From JBFXAM01 sp050184295 (GTDB lineage: Bacteria > Planctomycetota > Phycisphaerae > UBA1845 > Fen-1342): a stretch of 64,000 nt of DNA. Below the pieces are notes generated by a model. It was not told the DNA's origin, did not search any database, and was given only the letters and a program-made list of their open reading frames with translations. The position numbers and the translations under genes were made by a program. Below are positions 26,513 to 35,626 of the stretch, one piece after another (the first letter of the stretch is position 1; every line of letters starts with the position of its first letter). The stretch lies in NCBI GenBank assembly GCA_050184295.1, contig JBFXAM010000003.1, positions 54,786 through 118,785 of the forward strand. The letters run 5' to 3'.

Positions 26513-28027
26513 ATGGGTCAACCGCGCATGCCGCCAGCGCCGCTTCCTACCGCCGTCCAGATCGCGGCCGACGTGGCGGCGGGTCGCCGGCGCGCGGTCG
26601 AAGTCTGCGACGAGGCGCTCGCGCGGATCGACGCGCTGGAACCGCAGCTGCGCGCATTTCTGTCCGTCACGCGCGAACACGCGCTCGGGCAGGCCGCCCG
26701 TGTCGACGCCGACCGCGCCGCCGGCGTCCCGCTCGGTCCGCTCGCCGGCGTGCCCATCGCGATCAAAGACAATCTCTGCACGCGCTTCGGCCGCACGACT
26801 TGCGGTTCGCGCATGCTCGAGGATTACCGTTCGCCCTTTGACGCCACCGCGGTCGCGCGGATCGAGGCGGCCGGCGGCGTGATCGTCGGCAAGACCAATC
26901 TCGACGAATTCGCGATGGGCTCGTCGACGGAGAACAGCGCTTTCCACCCCACGCACAACCCGTGGGACGTCGAGCGCGTGCCCGGCGGCTCGTCCGGCGG
27001 GTCGGCCGCCGCTGTCGCCGCCCGCCTCGTGCCGCTCGCGCTCGGTTCCGACACCGGCGGGTCGATCCGCCAACCGGCGGCGATGTGCGGCGTCGTCGGG
27101 CTCAAACCCTCGTACGGTCGCGTGTCGCGCTACGGGCTGGTCGCGTTCGGATCCAGCCTCGATCAGATCGGGCCGCTCGCGACCAACGTCGCCGACGCGG
27201 CGCTTCTGCTGGGTGTGATCGCCGGCGATGATCCGCGCGATACGACCTGCGTCGACGCGCCCGTGCCCGACTACCGAACCCTGCTGACAGACGACGCTGT
27301 CGCCGCGGCGCTTCGCGGGCTGAGGATCGGCGTGCCGCGCGAGTACTTCGGCGACGGGCTCGACACCGAGGTCGCCGCCGCGGTGCGCGCCGCGCTCGCG
27401 GTCTACGAGCGTTGCGGCGCGACGCTCGTCGACGTCTCGCTGGCGATGACGCCGCACTGCATCGCCGTCTATTACCTCGTCGCGACCGCCGAGGCGTCGA
27501 GCAACCTGGCGCGCTTCGACGGTGTGCACTATGGTCGTCGGGCCGCCGACGCGCGCGACTTCGTCGCGCTCGTGTCGCGCTCGCGCAGCGAGGGCTTCGG
27601 CGCGGAGGTGCAGCGCCGCATCATGCTGGGCACGTTCGCGCTGTCGAGCGGATACTACGACGCGTACTACACACGGGCGCTGCGGGTGCGGCGGCTCGTG
27701 CAGCAGGACTTCGATCGCGCGTTTCAGCAGGTCGATCTGATCGCGTGTCCGACGACGCCGTCGGCCGCTTTTCGCATCGGCGAGAAAACCGCCGATCCGC
27801 TCCAGATGTACCTCGCGGACGTCTACACGACCGCGGCGAATCTCGCGGGCATCTGCGGCGTGTCCGTGCCCAGCGGTCGAACGAGCGCCGGCCTTCCCAT
27901 CGGACTGCAACTGCTCGGGCCGCTGCTCGGCGAGGCGCGCCTGCTTCAGGCCGCCGCCGGGTTCGAGCGGCAGACCGACTGGCACACGCAGACCCCGCCG
28001 CTCTGCGCCGCGCCGCACCCGGCCTGA
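26513..28027 (+). CDS. gatA: amidase, GatA-like (Asp-tRNA(Asn)/Glu-tRNA(Gln) amidotransferase subunit A)
   Basis: A 504-residue amidase-signature enzyme. The Ser-cisSer-Lys site is visible: Lys in VPIAIKDNLCT, the loop PGGSSGGSAAAVAA and LGSDTGGSIRQPA. YGRVSRYGLVAFGSSLDQIGP and the C-terminal PIGLQLLGP are GatA-specific in style. In GatCAB it releases ammonia from glutamine to amidate mischarged tRNA. No gatB or gatC lies in the window, so they must be elsewhere or this is another amidase. The ATG at 26513 has an alternative at 26528. Confidence 0.88.
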   Translation: MGQPRMPPAPLPTAVQIAADVAAGRRRAVEVCDEALARIDALEPQLRAFLSVTREHALGQAARVDADRAAGVPLGPLAGVPIAIKDNLCTRFGRTTCGSRMLEDYRSPFDATAVARIEAAGGVIVGKTNLDEFAMGSSTENSAFHPTHNPWDVERVPGGSSGGSAAAVAARLVPLALGSDTGGSIRQPAAMCGVVGLKPSYGRVSRYGLVAFGSSLDQIGPLATNVADAALLLGVIAGDDPRDTTCVDAPVPDYRTLLTDDAVAAALRGLRIGVPREYFGDGLDTEVAAAVRAALAVYERCGATLVDVSLAMTPHCIAVYYLVATAEASSNLARFDGVHYGRRAADARDFVALVSRSRSEGFGAEVQRRIMLGTFALSSGYYDAYYTRALRVRRLVQQDFDRAFQQVDLIACPTTPSAAFRIGEKTADPLQMYLADVYTTAANLAGICGVSVPSGRTSAGLPIGLQLLGPLLGEARLLQAAAGFERQTDWHTQTPPLCAAPHPA

Positions 28028-28069
28028 GCGCTGCGGTCTTGCGCGCAAGTCAAAAACCCGGAGGCGCCC

Positions 28070-29509
28070 ATGCGGCCGCACGCGAACCACACCAAGATCA
28101 TCGCGACGCTCGGCCCGGCCACGTCGGACGAGGAGTCGATCGCGAAGCTGCTGGACGCCGGCGTGGACGTATGCCGGCTGAACTTCAGCCACGGCGAACT
28201 CGCCGGGCACCAGCAGCGCCTCGACCTCGTTCGCCGCCTCGCGGCCCAGCGCGGCCGCCCGGTCGCGGTGCTGGGCGATCTGTGCGGACCGAAGATTCGA
28301 TTGAACGCCGTCGCCGGCGCAACCGTCGAACTCAAGACCGGGCAGCCGCTGCGCATCGTCCGCGGCGACGCCGACTGCACCGCCGCCACGCTCACCACGA
28401 ACTATGCCCGGCTCATCGACGAGATCGAAGTCGGCCACCGCATTCTGATCGACGATGGCCTGGTGCGTCTGCTCATCGTCGAGCGCCGCCCGGACGAACT
28501 CGACTGCGTCTGCACGGTCGGGGGCGCGATCTCGAGCCGCAAAGGCGTGAACTTCCCCGACACGCGCATCTCCGCGCCCGCGTTCACCGACAAGGACCGC
28601 CGCGACGCCGAGTGGGCGATTCAGCACCAGCTCGACTATGTCGCGCTGTCGTTTGTGCGCCACCCGGACGACCTTCAGGAGCTGCGCGAACTGCTCCGCC
28701 GCACGCGCAGCGACGTCGGCATCGTCGTGAAAATCGAAAAGAAGGAGGCGCTGGACTACCTCGACGAACTCATCGCGCAGTGCGACGCCGTGATGGTCGC
28801 GCGCGGCGACCTGGGCGTCGAGATGGACGTGTGGAAAGTTCCGCTCGTGCAGAAGGACATCACGCGCCGCTGTCGCGCCGCCGGTGTGCCTGTGATCATC
28901 GCGACCCAGATGTTGCAGAGCATGGTCGGCAACCCCACGCCGACGCGCGCCGAGGTCAGCGACGTCGCCAACGCAATCCTCGACCACACCGACGCCGTGA
29001 TGCTGTCGGCGGAGACCGCGTCCGGAGAATATCCCGCGCTGGCCGTCGATATGATGCAGAAAGTCGCCGACGTCACCGAGGCCTACCTGCGCGAGCACGT
29101 GCGCCCCTTCGCCGACGCGCGCGTTCGAGCGGGCGAACTCGGCGCGACCCACGCCGTCGCTCACGCCGCCGTACAGGCTGCCCGCGGCGTCGGCGCGCGG
29201 GTCGTCGCGGTCTGGACCGCCACGGGCGCCACCGCGCGCATGGTCGCGCAACACCGCCTCTCGATCCCCGTCGTGGCGCTCTCGCCGGACGAGCGCGTCG
29301 GCCGCCGGCTGAATCTGCTCTACGGCGTCGTTCCGATCCGCGTTGATCCGCTCGGCAATCCCGCGGCGCTCGTGAGCGTCGTCGAGCTGCGCCTGCTCGA
29401 GCGCAAGCTCGCGCGGCCCGGCGACTGGATCGTCTTTGTCACGTCCACGCGCCCGACCGTCGCCGGCGCGACCGACACCACGCTCGTTCATCGCGTCGGT
29501 GAACGGTAG
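28070..29509 (+). CDS. pyk: pyruvate kinase
   Basis: A 479-residue glycolytic enzyme converting phosphoenolpyruvate and ADP to pyruvate and ATP. It has the N-terminal KIIATLGPAT and CRLNFSHG, the GDLCGPKIR segment, the catalytic Lys region VVKIEKKEA, MVARGDLGVEM, and ATQMLQSM with AEVSDVANAILD, followed by the C-terminal allosteric domain. A GGAGG ribosome binding site lies eight bases before the ATG. It is 42 bases downstream of gatA and upstream of a symporter, probably one transcript. Confidence 0.95.
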   Translation: MRPHANHTKIIATLGPATSDEESIAKLLDAGVDVCRLNFSHGELAGHQQRLDLVRRLAAQRGRPVAVLGDLCGPKIRLNAVAGATVELKTGQPLRIVRGDADCTAATLTTNYARLIDEIEVGHRILIDDGLVRLLIVERRPDELDCVCTVGGAISSRKGVNFPDTRISAPAFTDKDRRDAEWAIQHQLDYVALSFVRHPDDLQELRELLRRTRSDVGIVVKIEKKEALDYLDELIAQCDAVMVARGDLGVEMDVWKVPLVQKDITRRCRAAGVPVIIATQMLQSMVGNPTPTRAEVSDVANAILDHTDAVMLSAETASGEYPALAVDMMQKVADVTEAYLREHVRPFADARVRAGELGATHAVAHAAVQAARGVGARVVAVWTATGATARMVAQHRLSIPVVALSPDERVGRRLNLLYGVVPIRVDPLGNPAALVSVVELRLLERKLARPGDWIVFVTSTRPTVAGATDTTLVHRVGER

Positions 29510-29623
29510 GCGCGGCGCGCGACCCGTCGCGAACTTCGCGCCCCGCGCGGGTTTCGGGCGCGGCGGTTTTCGACCACAATGCCGGCCGTTCAGGGTCGCC
29601 TCTCGGCGCGGAGCCTCGCGAAG

Positions 29624-31018
29624 ATGCCCGACCATCCGACTGCACACGCCGAGCCGTCGTCCCGCCCCGGCCGCGACGTATTCGCACCGCCGCGCCGCCG
29701 CGTCGCGCTGCACTGGAAGATCTTCATCGGGCTGTTGATCGGGGCGGTCGCCGGCGTCGTGGCGAAGTCGGTGTTTCCGGCCGAGCCGGACGGGCGGCCG
29801 CACGCGGCGATCACGGCGATCGTCACCTACGCCGCCGAGCCAGCCGGGCAGATCTTCCTGCGCCTGCTGTTCATGATCGTCGTTCCGCTGGTGCTGTCCG
29901 CGCTGATCCTCGGCGTCGCGGGCATCGGCGATTTTCGCAGCCTCGGGCGGGTCGGGCTGCGCACGCTGGTGTTCACGGTGCTGTTCTCGGCGGCGTCGGT
30001 TGTCATCGGCATCACGCTGGTGAACACGATCCGGCCCGGGGCCGGTCTCGCGGCTGACGAGCGCGCCAGACTTCAGCAGATCTACGGGCTCGAGGCGGAG
30101 AGCGTCGTAGGCCAGGCCCGCGCGGGCAAGAGCACGCGCGATGCGCTGCTCGACATCATCCCGAAGAACCCCCTGCGCGAAATCGTCGGCGCCGTCGACG
30201 GCAGCGCACCCGGCGGCGGAATGCTCGCCGTCATGTTCTTCGCGCTGTTCTTCGGCGTGGGCGTGCTGCTCGCCGGCGAGCGCGCCGCGCCGCTCGTCAG
30301 TGTGCTCCAGAGCGTCTTTGACGTCAGTATGGTGCTCATCGGCCTGGCGATGCGCTTCGCACCCGTCGGCGTCGCCGGCCTGATGTTCTCGCTCACCGCC
30401 GTCCTCGGCGTCGACGTGCTCCGCGTCCTGCTGCTCTTCATGCTGACCGCGCTCGCGGGACTCGCGATCCAGATGTTCGGCGTCTATCCGCTTGTGCTGC
30501 TGGCGTTCACGCGGATGAGCCCGGCGCGGTTCTTCGCCCGCGTCTCCGAGGTCATGCTCACCGCGTTTGCGACGTCCAGTTCCAACGCGACGCTGCCCAC
30601 CGCGCTGCGCGTCGCCGAACGAAACCTCGGCCTCCGCCGCGAAATCGGACACTTCGTGCTCACGGTCGGCGCAACCGCCAACCAGAACGGCACCGCGCTC
30701 TACGAAGGGGTCGTCATCCTCTTCCTCGCGCAGGCCTTCGGCGTCGAGCTGACGCTCGCGCAGCAACTCACCGTCGCGCTCACCTGCGTTCTCGCCGGCA
30801 TCGGCACCGCCGGCGTCCCCAGCGGCGCGCTCCCCTTCATCGCGCTCGTGCTCGCCACGGTCGGCGTGCCGCCGGAGGCCATCGGCATCATTGTCGGTGT
30901 CGATCGCGTCCTGGACATGTGTCGCACGGTCGTCAACGTCGTCGGCGACGTGACGATTGCGACCTGCGTCAATCACTGGGAGGTCGGCGCTGCCCAACGG
31001 CAACCGGCCATTGCCTGA
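29624..31018 (+). CDS. dicarboxylate/amino acid:cation symporter (DctA/GltP family)
   Basis: A 464-residue multi-pass inner-membrane carrier. It has eight or more hydrophobic segments and the family signatures: the serine-rich reentrant loop TAFATSSSNATLPTALR, VGATANQNGTALYEG and the final VDRVLDMCRTVVNVVGD. These form the sodium and substrate site of the glutamate/aspartate/C4-dicarboxylate family. It lies 114 bases after pyruvate kinase; substrate choice (Glu, Asp, malate or succinate) cannot be read from the sequence. The ATG at 29624 was chosen; another in-frame ATG at 29579 adds 15 residues. Confidence 0.92.
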   Translation: MPDHPTAHAEPSSRPGRDVFAPPRRRVALHWKIFIGLLIGAVAGVVAKSVFPAEPDGRPHAAITAIVTYAAEPAGQIFLRLLFMIVVPLVLSALILGVAGIGDFRSLGRVGLRTLVFTVLFSAASVVIGITLVNTIRPGAGLAADERARLQQIYGLEAESVVGQARAGKSTRDALLDIIPKNPLREIVGAVDGSAPGGGMLAVMFFALFFGVGVLLAGERAAPLVSVLQSVFDVSMVLIGLAMRFAPVGVAGLMFSLTAVLGVDVLRVLLLFMLTALAGLAIQMFGVYPLVLLAFTRMSPARFFARVSEVMLTAFATSSSNATLPTALRVAERNLGLRREIGHFVLTVGATANQNGTALYEGVVILFLAQAFGVELTLAQQLTVALTCVLAGIGTAGVPSGALPFIALVLATVGVPPEAIGIIVGVDRVLDMCRTVVNVVGDVTIATCVNHWEVGAAQRQPAIA

Positions 31019-32660
31019 CGCCACGCCCGCTCCCCGCGGGCCCGCGCCGCGCCCGCGCGCCCGCCGAGTCTCGCTGCGCACCGCGGCCGTCGCGCTCGTC
31101 GTCGTCAACGTGTTCGCACGAACCGTTCGCTACGGCCTGGGTTTCCCGATCTGGGGCGACGAAGCGTTTGTCGCCGTGAACTTCCTGCGCCGCGGCTTTG
31201 TCGAGCTGATCGCGCCGCTGCTGTATGGGCAGATCGCGCCGCTCGGCTACATGTGGGCGACGCTGGTCGCAACTCGGCTCGGCGGCGTGAACGAGTGGTC
31301 GCTGCGGCTGGTCTCCTATTTGGCCGGCGTCGCGTCGATGCTGCTGTTCGCGCGCTTCTGCTGGCGGCAACTGAAGCCGCGCGTCGCCGTGCTTGCGATC
31401 GCGTTCTTTGCAGGGGCGGTCCTGCCCATTCGCCACGCCGCCGAGCTGAAGCCCTATGCCAGCGACGTGCTGCTGGCGCTCGCTGTGACGACGGGCGCGG
31501 TTTGGGTCTCCGCCGCGCCGCGCGCCGCGGGGCGCTGGGTGGCGCTCACGCTGCTCGCCTCCGCGGCGGTGTGGTGTTCCTATCCGGTCGCGTTCGTCGT
31601 CGCCGGCGTCGCGACCGTGCTGTTGGTGCGGGTCGCAAGGCTGCGCGCCGCGCCCGCGCTCGCCGGCTGGGTCGTGTTCTCGTCCGCCGTGGCCGCAAGC
31701 TTCGCCGCGATGGTCGTGCTCTACGCGCAGCCGCACGCCGAAGCCGCCGCCGGCCTGGTCGACATCGAGATGTGGAAGCGCGCCTTTCCGCCGACGGACG
31801 AGTGGTGGAAGTTCCCCGCGTGGCTCGTGCTGATTCACACGGGCAACATGTTCGCGTATCCCGCCGGCGGCCCGAACGGCGCGAGCACCGCCACCTTCGT
31901 GCTCTTTCTCATCGGCTGCGGTTACGTGTGGCGCGCGCGGCGCGATCTCTTCTGGTTGCTGCTCAGCCCGCTGCCCTTCGCGTTCGTCGCAGCACTCCTG
32001 AAGCGCTATCCCTACGGCGGCCAGACGCGCACTTCGCTTTTTCTCGCTCCGCTCATCTGCTTCATGGCCGGCGCCGGCCTCTTCGCCGTGCTCGTCTGGC
32101 TGCGGCGCATCCCGGCGCTCCGCACCGAATTCTCGCGCCGCGTGACGATCGCGGTCATTCCGCGCGTCGCGCTGGCGTTCGCGCTGCTCCCGCTCATCAT
32201 GGCACTCCGCGACTTCGCCCGCCCCTATAAGGACGAATTCGTTCGTCGAAGCCGCGAAGTCGCCGACGGGATCGCCGCCGCCGCCGGCGCCGCCGATCCG
32301 ATCATCGTCTTCAACGCGCTCGAGAAGTCCGCACACGGTCCGTGGCTTGGCGACTGGCGCGGCACCGGCGCCCAATTCGTCTTCGACATGCTCCGCCTGC
32401 CGCGCGCCCCCGTGTCGTGGGCGCCCGCGCCGAACGACGTCGCGGTTCCGCCGCACGGCCGGCTGCACCTGGTCGCGTACCGCGGCGTCAAGGTCGAGTT
32501 TCCGCAGGCTCAGTTCGACGCCTATCGCGCCGCGCTCGCGGAGCGCTTCGGCCCGGCCGAGCACACCTGGTTTCAACTAAAACTCGACGACGGACGCGCC
32601 GAGGGCGTCGATTGGTATGTGTTCCCGCGTATCCCCGCAACGAGCCCATCCGACCGCTAG
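31011..32660 (+). CDS. multi-pass membrane protein, glycosyltransferase family 39-like
   Basis: About 549 residues with roughly ten membrane segments. The first loop has FPIWGDEAFVAVNFL, a Gly-Asp-Glu motif like the catalytic acidic pair of ArnT/PMT-type sugar transferases, followed by IAPLGYMWATLVATRLGG. The C-terminal 150 residues are soluble. The acceptor and donor are unknown. The start is uncertain: TTG 31011 overlaps the end of the symporter gene, while TTG 30957 is further upstream in frame. Confidence 0.65.
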   Translation: MPDATPAPRGPAPRPRARRVSLRTAAVALVVVNVFARTVRYGLGFPIWGDEAFVAVNFLRRGFVELIAPLLYGQIAPLGYMWATLVATRLGGVNEWSLRLVSYLAGVASMLLFARFCWRQLKPRVAVLAIAFFAGAVLPIRHAAELKPYASDVLLALAVTTGAVWVSAAPRAAGRWVALTLLASAAVWCSYPVAFVVAGVATVLLVRVARLRAAPALAGWVVFSSAVAASFAAMVVLYAQPHAEAAAGLVDIEMWKRAFPPTDEWWKFPAWLVLIHTGNMFAYPAGGPNGASTATFVLFLIGCGYVWRARRDLFWLLLSPLPFAFVAALLKRYPYGGQTRTSLFLAPLICFMAGAGLFAVLVWLRRIPALRTEFSRRVTIAVIPRVALAFALLPLIMALRDFARPYKDEFVRRSREVADGIAAAAGAADPIIVFNALEKSAHGPWLGDWRGTGAQFVFDMLRLPRAPVSWAPAPNDVAVPPHGRLHLVAYRGVKVEFPQAQFDAYRAALAERFGPAEHTWFQLKLDDGRAEGVDWYVFPRIPATSPSDR

Positions 32661-32671
32661 AATCACCCGTC

Positions 32672-33520
32672 ATGATCCGCCTGACACGCGAGGTGCGCTT
32701 CTCCGTCGATCGCGACTGGGCCGGTCGCGTCGAATTCACGCGCCCGCTCACCAACTCGTGGGCCGGTTGGCCCAGCGCCGTCGGACTTGTGCCCTATCTG
32801 TGCCTCCGCGCCACCGTCGAAGGCGAACCCGACCCGCGCACCGGCTACCTCTGCAACATCAAAGTCATCGACGAGCTGCTTCGCCAGCACGGCATCCCCC
32901 ACGCCGCTGAGCAGCTTGAGCGTCATGGCTGGCGCCTGCCCGCCGAGCGCCTGCTGCGGCAGGTGTTTGAACGTGTCGCCGCAGAGGCGCCGCCCGGTGC
33001 ACCGCTCGTCAAGCTGGAGTTGTGCGCGACGCCGTACCTGCGTTACGCGGTCGAGCGGCCGCGCGCCGCGGCCGCGTCAGGCCGGCGCGCCGGCCCGTCT
33101 CCGGAGAGTCTCGACATGGTCTATCTCACGCAGCAGTTCGAGTTCGCCGCGGCGCATCGGCTGCACTGCCCGCAGCTCTCCGACGCCGAAAACCGCGCCA
33201 TTTTCGGAAAGTGCAACAACGCCAACGGCCACGGGCACAATTACCTGCTCGAAGTGACGCTCGTCGGCACGCCCGACCCCGCGAGCGGCGCGCTCACGCC
33301 GCTCCCGAAGTTCGAGGCGCTCGTCAAAGAGCGCGTCATCGACCGGCTGGATCACAAGCATTTGAACGAGGACACGGCGGAGTTTCGCGAAGTGAATCCG
33401 AGCGTGGAAAACATCGCCCGCGTCGTCTGGTCGATGCTCGACGGCGCGTTTGGCGACGTAACACTGCATCGCGTGCGCGTGTGGGAAACGCCCAAGACCT
33501 GCGCCGAGTACTCGCGCTGA
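32672..33520 (+). CDS. double-length 6-pyruvoyl-tetrahydropterin synthase / QueD-like protein
   Basis: A 282-residue protein made of two PTPS-like halves. The C-terminal half (about 150-282) is canonical: FEFAAAHRLHCP and NANGHGHNY carry the three zinc-binding His, CNN holds the catalytic Cys region, and DHKHLNED and EN...ARVVW follow. The N-terminal half retains the fold-level pattern (LRATVEGEPDPRTGYLCNIKVID) but has no HxH zinc motif. The enzyme could make 6-carboxytetrahydropterin for queuosine-type deazapurines or a related pterin. It stands alone after the membrane glycosyltransferase-like gene, convergent with the cytochrome gene. Confidence 0.85.
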   Translation: MIRLTREVRFSVDRDWAGRVEFTRPLTNSWAGWPSAVGLVPYLCLRATVEGEPDPRTGYLCNIKVIDELLRQHGIPHAAEQLERHGWRLPAERLLRQVFERVAAEAPPGAPLVKLELCATPYLRYAVERPRAAAASGRRAGPSPESLDMVYLTQQFEFAAAHRLHCPQLSDAENRAIFGKCNNANGHGHNYLLEVTLVGTPDPASGALTPLPKFEALVKERVIDRLDHKHLNEDTAEFREVNPSVENIARVVWSMLDGAFGDVTLHRVRVWETPKTCAEYSR

Positions 33521-33579
33521 ACGCGTCCCAGGCGCTCGCGCGACACGTCGCGTCTCCGTCGCCGGCACCCGGGCCGCGC

Positions 33580-34080
33580 TCAGTTGTTGAGCGCCCCCTC
33601 GGCGATCCAGCGCCGCACCAGTTCGATCTCGCTGTCGGGAAGCTTGTCGCACGCCAGCGGCATGCGATTGCCGATCGGCGGCTGGTCCAGGCTGATCTTC
33701 AGATAGAGCAGGCTCTGCTCCGGCGAGCCCGGCATCACCCGCACGAAGCTCGCGCTCTGCGAACTCGGCTGGTTCACGATACTGTCGTACGCCTCGTCGC
33801 GTTTCAGCCGCATCGAAATACCCAGCCGGTCCGCCGTTCGGCCCTCGGCGTGACATACGACACAGTGCGTCTGAAAGATCGGCGCGATGTGCTCCGCGAA
33901 CGACACCGGTCCCGTGACCGTGGTTCCGGCCGTGACCGGCGGCATTTCCTCGTTCGTCACCGGCGCCGTCGGCGACGCACACCCCAGGAGCACCGCCGCG
34001 ACCGCGACGCCCGCCGCTGTCGCCGTATTGGACACGCGCGTGCCGCCGCACGGCACGCCGAGCTTTCCGTCGGGTCTCAT
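33580..34080 (-). CDS. lipoprotein with a single c-type heme motif
   Basis: A 166-residue exported protein. The N-terminus has a hydrophobic run ending in a lipobox (VLLGC, Cys34), so it should be anchored by lipid. One heme-attachment site, CVVCH, is at residues 73-77 after FAEHIAPIFQTH, the pattern of planctomycete-type cytochrome c domains, and GNRMPLACDKLPDSEIELVRRWIAEGA supplies the probable Met ligand region. The predicted role is periplasmic electron transfer; the partner is unknown. The in-frame GTG at residue 16 is an alternative start. Confidence 0.8.
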   Translation of the reverse strand: MRPDGKLGVPCGGTRVSNTATAAGVAVAAVLLGCASPTAPVTNEEMPPVTAGTTVTGPVSFAEHIAPIFQTHCVVCHAEGRTADRLGISMRLKRDEAYDSIVNQPSSQSASFVRVMPGSPEQSLLYLKISLDQPPIGNRMPLACDKLPDSEIELVRRWIAEGALNN

Positions 34081-34268
34081 ATTCTGTCCCCGTTGTTGCG
34101 CGAGCGGCCCGTGTGTCGCCGAGTCCGATCCGGCGCGCAGCGTCGGCGATCAGGCTTCGATGACACCTCGGCTTTTCATCGGTCGCAGGTGGGGTGCTCT
34201 CGACTTTCGCGCTGGAAAGCGCCCGGCGCGCATCCGCCCCGCAGTCGGCGGCGCATGCGGTAACGTCC

Positions 34269-35495
34269 CTACTCCCCGTTCTTCTCGAGGTCGAACGCGC
34301 CGTGCAGCGTGCGCAGGCCGCGCTCGGCGTCCGCGCGGTCGATCAAGACGCTCACGACGATCTCGCTCGTGGAGATGTTCTCGATGTTGATGCGCTCGTC
34401 GGCGAGCGCGCGAAACATCCGCGCCGCCACGCCGCTGTGCGACCGCATCCCGACGCCGATGATGCTCAGCCGCGCGACCTTGTCGTTCACGTCGATTTCG
34501 TTCAGCGGAAAGCGCGTCGCGAGCAGCTCGCCAACCGCGCGTGTTTCGCCCAGGTCCTTCGCGTCGACGGTGAACGCGATGCTCACGCGCTTCCCGCCGT
34601 CGAAGACCGTCTGAATGATGTCGTCGACCAGGATGCCGCGGCCCGCGATCTCGTCGAACACCTCCGCCGCGACGCCGGGCTCGTTCGGCAGTCCGATGAA
34701 CGTGATTCTTCCGACCTGCGGCTTGAGCGTGCAGCCGCGCACGACAACTTCTTCCATTCCGGGGGGCTGGCTCATGATTTTCGTTCCAGGGTTGTCGGTG
34801 AAGCTGCTGCGGACGTGAATGACCACGCCGTACTTCTTTCCGAGCTCGATCGAGCGTGGGTGCATGACGCCGGCGCCGAGGCTGGCCAGTTCGAGCATCT
34901 CGTCGTAGCTGATGGCGTCGATCTTGCGGGCGGTCGGCACGATCCGCGGATCGGCCGTGTAGACGCCGTCGACGTCCGTGTAGATCTCGCACAGGTCGGC
35001 TTTGAGCGCCGCGGCCAGCGCGACGGCGGTCGTGTCGCTGCCGCCGCGGCCGAGCGTCGTAATGTTGAAATCGGGGTCGACGCCCTGAAAGCCGGCGACG
35101 ATGACCATCTTGTCCTGGTCGAGCAAGTTGTTGATTCGCTGGGTGTCGATGGAGCGGATGCGGGCGCGCGTGTGGGCGCTGTCGGTGAGCATGCCGACCT
35201 GTGCACCGGTGAGGCTGATCGCGTCGTAGCCGGCCTCGTGGATGGCCATCGCCATCAGCGCGATGCTGACCTGCTCGCCGGTGGAGAGCAGCATGTCCAT
35301 CTCGCGTTTGCTGGGCTGGGGGCTTACCTGGTAGGCGAGTTCGACCAGCCGATCCGTGGTGTGCCCCATGGCGGACACGACCATCACGACGCGATGTCCT
35401 TCGAGCTTGGCGCGTACGGCCCGCCGGGCGGCCAGGTGGATGCGCTGGGCGTCCGCGACGCTGGTTCCGCCGAATTTCTGGACCAGGATCGACAT
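34269..35495 (-). CDS. lysC: aspartate kinase
   Basis: A 408-residue aspartokinase phosphorylating aspartate, the first step to lysine, threonine and methionine. It starts MSILVQKFGGTSVAD with the family's KFGGTS motif. TLGRGGSDTTAVALA and the DVDGVYTADPRI segment mark the kinase domain (1-250). Two ACT domains with ITFIGLPNEPGVAA and LSIIGVGMRSHSGVAARMF form the regulatory C-terminus, suggesting feedback control by lysine or threonine. The ATG at 35495 was chosen; the longer frame upstream is non-conserved. It is divergent from the collagen-like gene. Confidence 0.95.
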   Translation of the reverse strand: MSILVQKFGGTSVADAQRIHLAARRAVRAKLEGHRVVMVVSAMGHTTDRLVELAYQVSPQPSKREMDMLLSTGEQVSIALMAMAIHEAGYDAISLTGAQVGMLTDSAHTRARIRSIDTQRINNLLDQDKMVIVAGFQGVDPDFNITTLGRGGSDTTAVALAAALKADLCEIYTDVDGVYTADPRIVPTARKIDAISYDEMLELASLGAGVMHPRSIELGKKYGVVIHVRSSFTDNPGTKIMSQPPGMEEVVVRGCTLKPQVGRITFIGLPNEPGVAAEVFDEIAGRGILVDDIIQTVFDGGKRVSIAFTVDAKDLGETRAVGELLATRFPLNEIDVNDKVARLSIIGVGMRSHSGVAARMFRALADERINIENISTSEIVVSVLIDRADAERGLRTLHGAFDLEKNGE

Positions 35496-35626
35496 TCCGG
35501 GCGGGATTATAAACAGAGCGGCCAAAAGTCCGAAGCCGATCGCGTTCGCCGCGTGACTTGTGCGCGCCGCGCCGCAATAATACTGGTAGGGAGGATGCGT
35601 CGGGCCGACGCTTGGAGGTCCGCGCC

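Noticed and set aside
26258..31108. A 1616-codon minus-strand open frame over gatA, pyk and the symporter
   Set aside because: Three well-conserved enzymes lie on the plus strand; the antisense frame has no family motifs and a composition typical of shadows.
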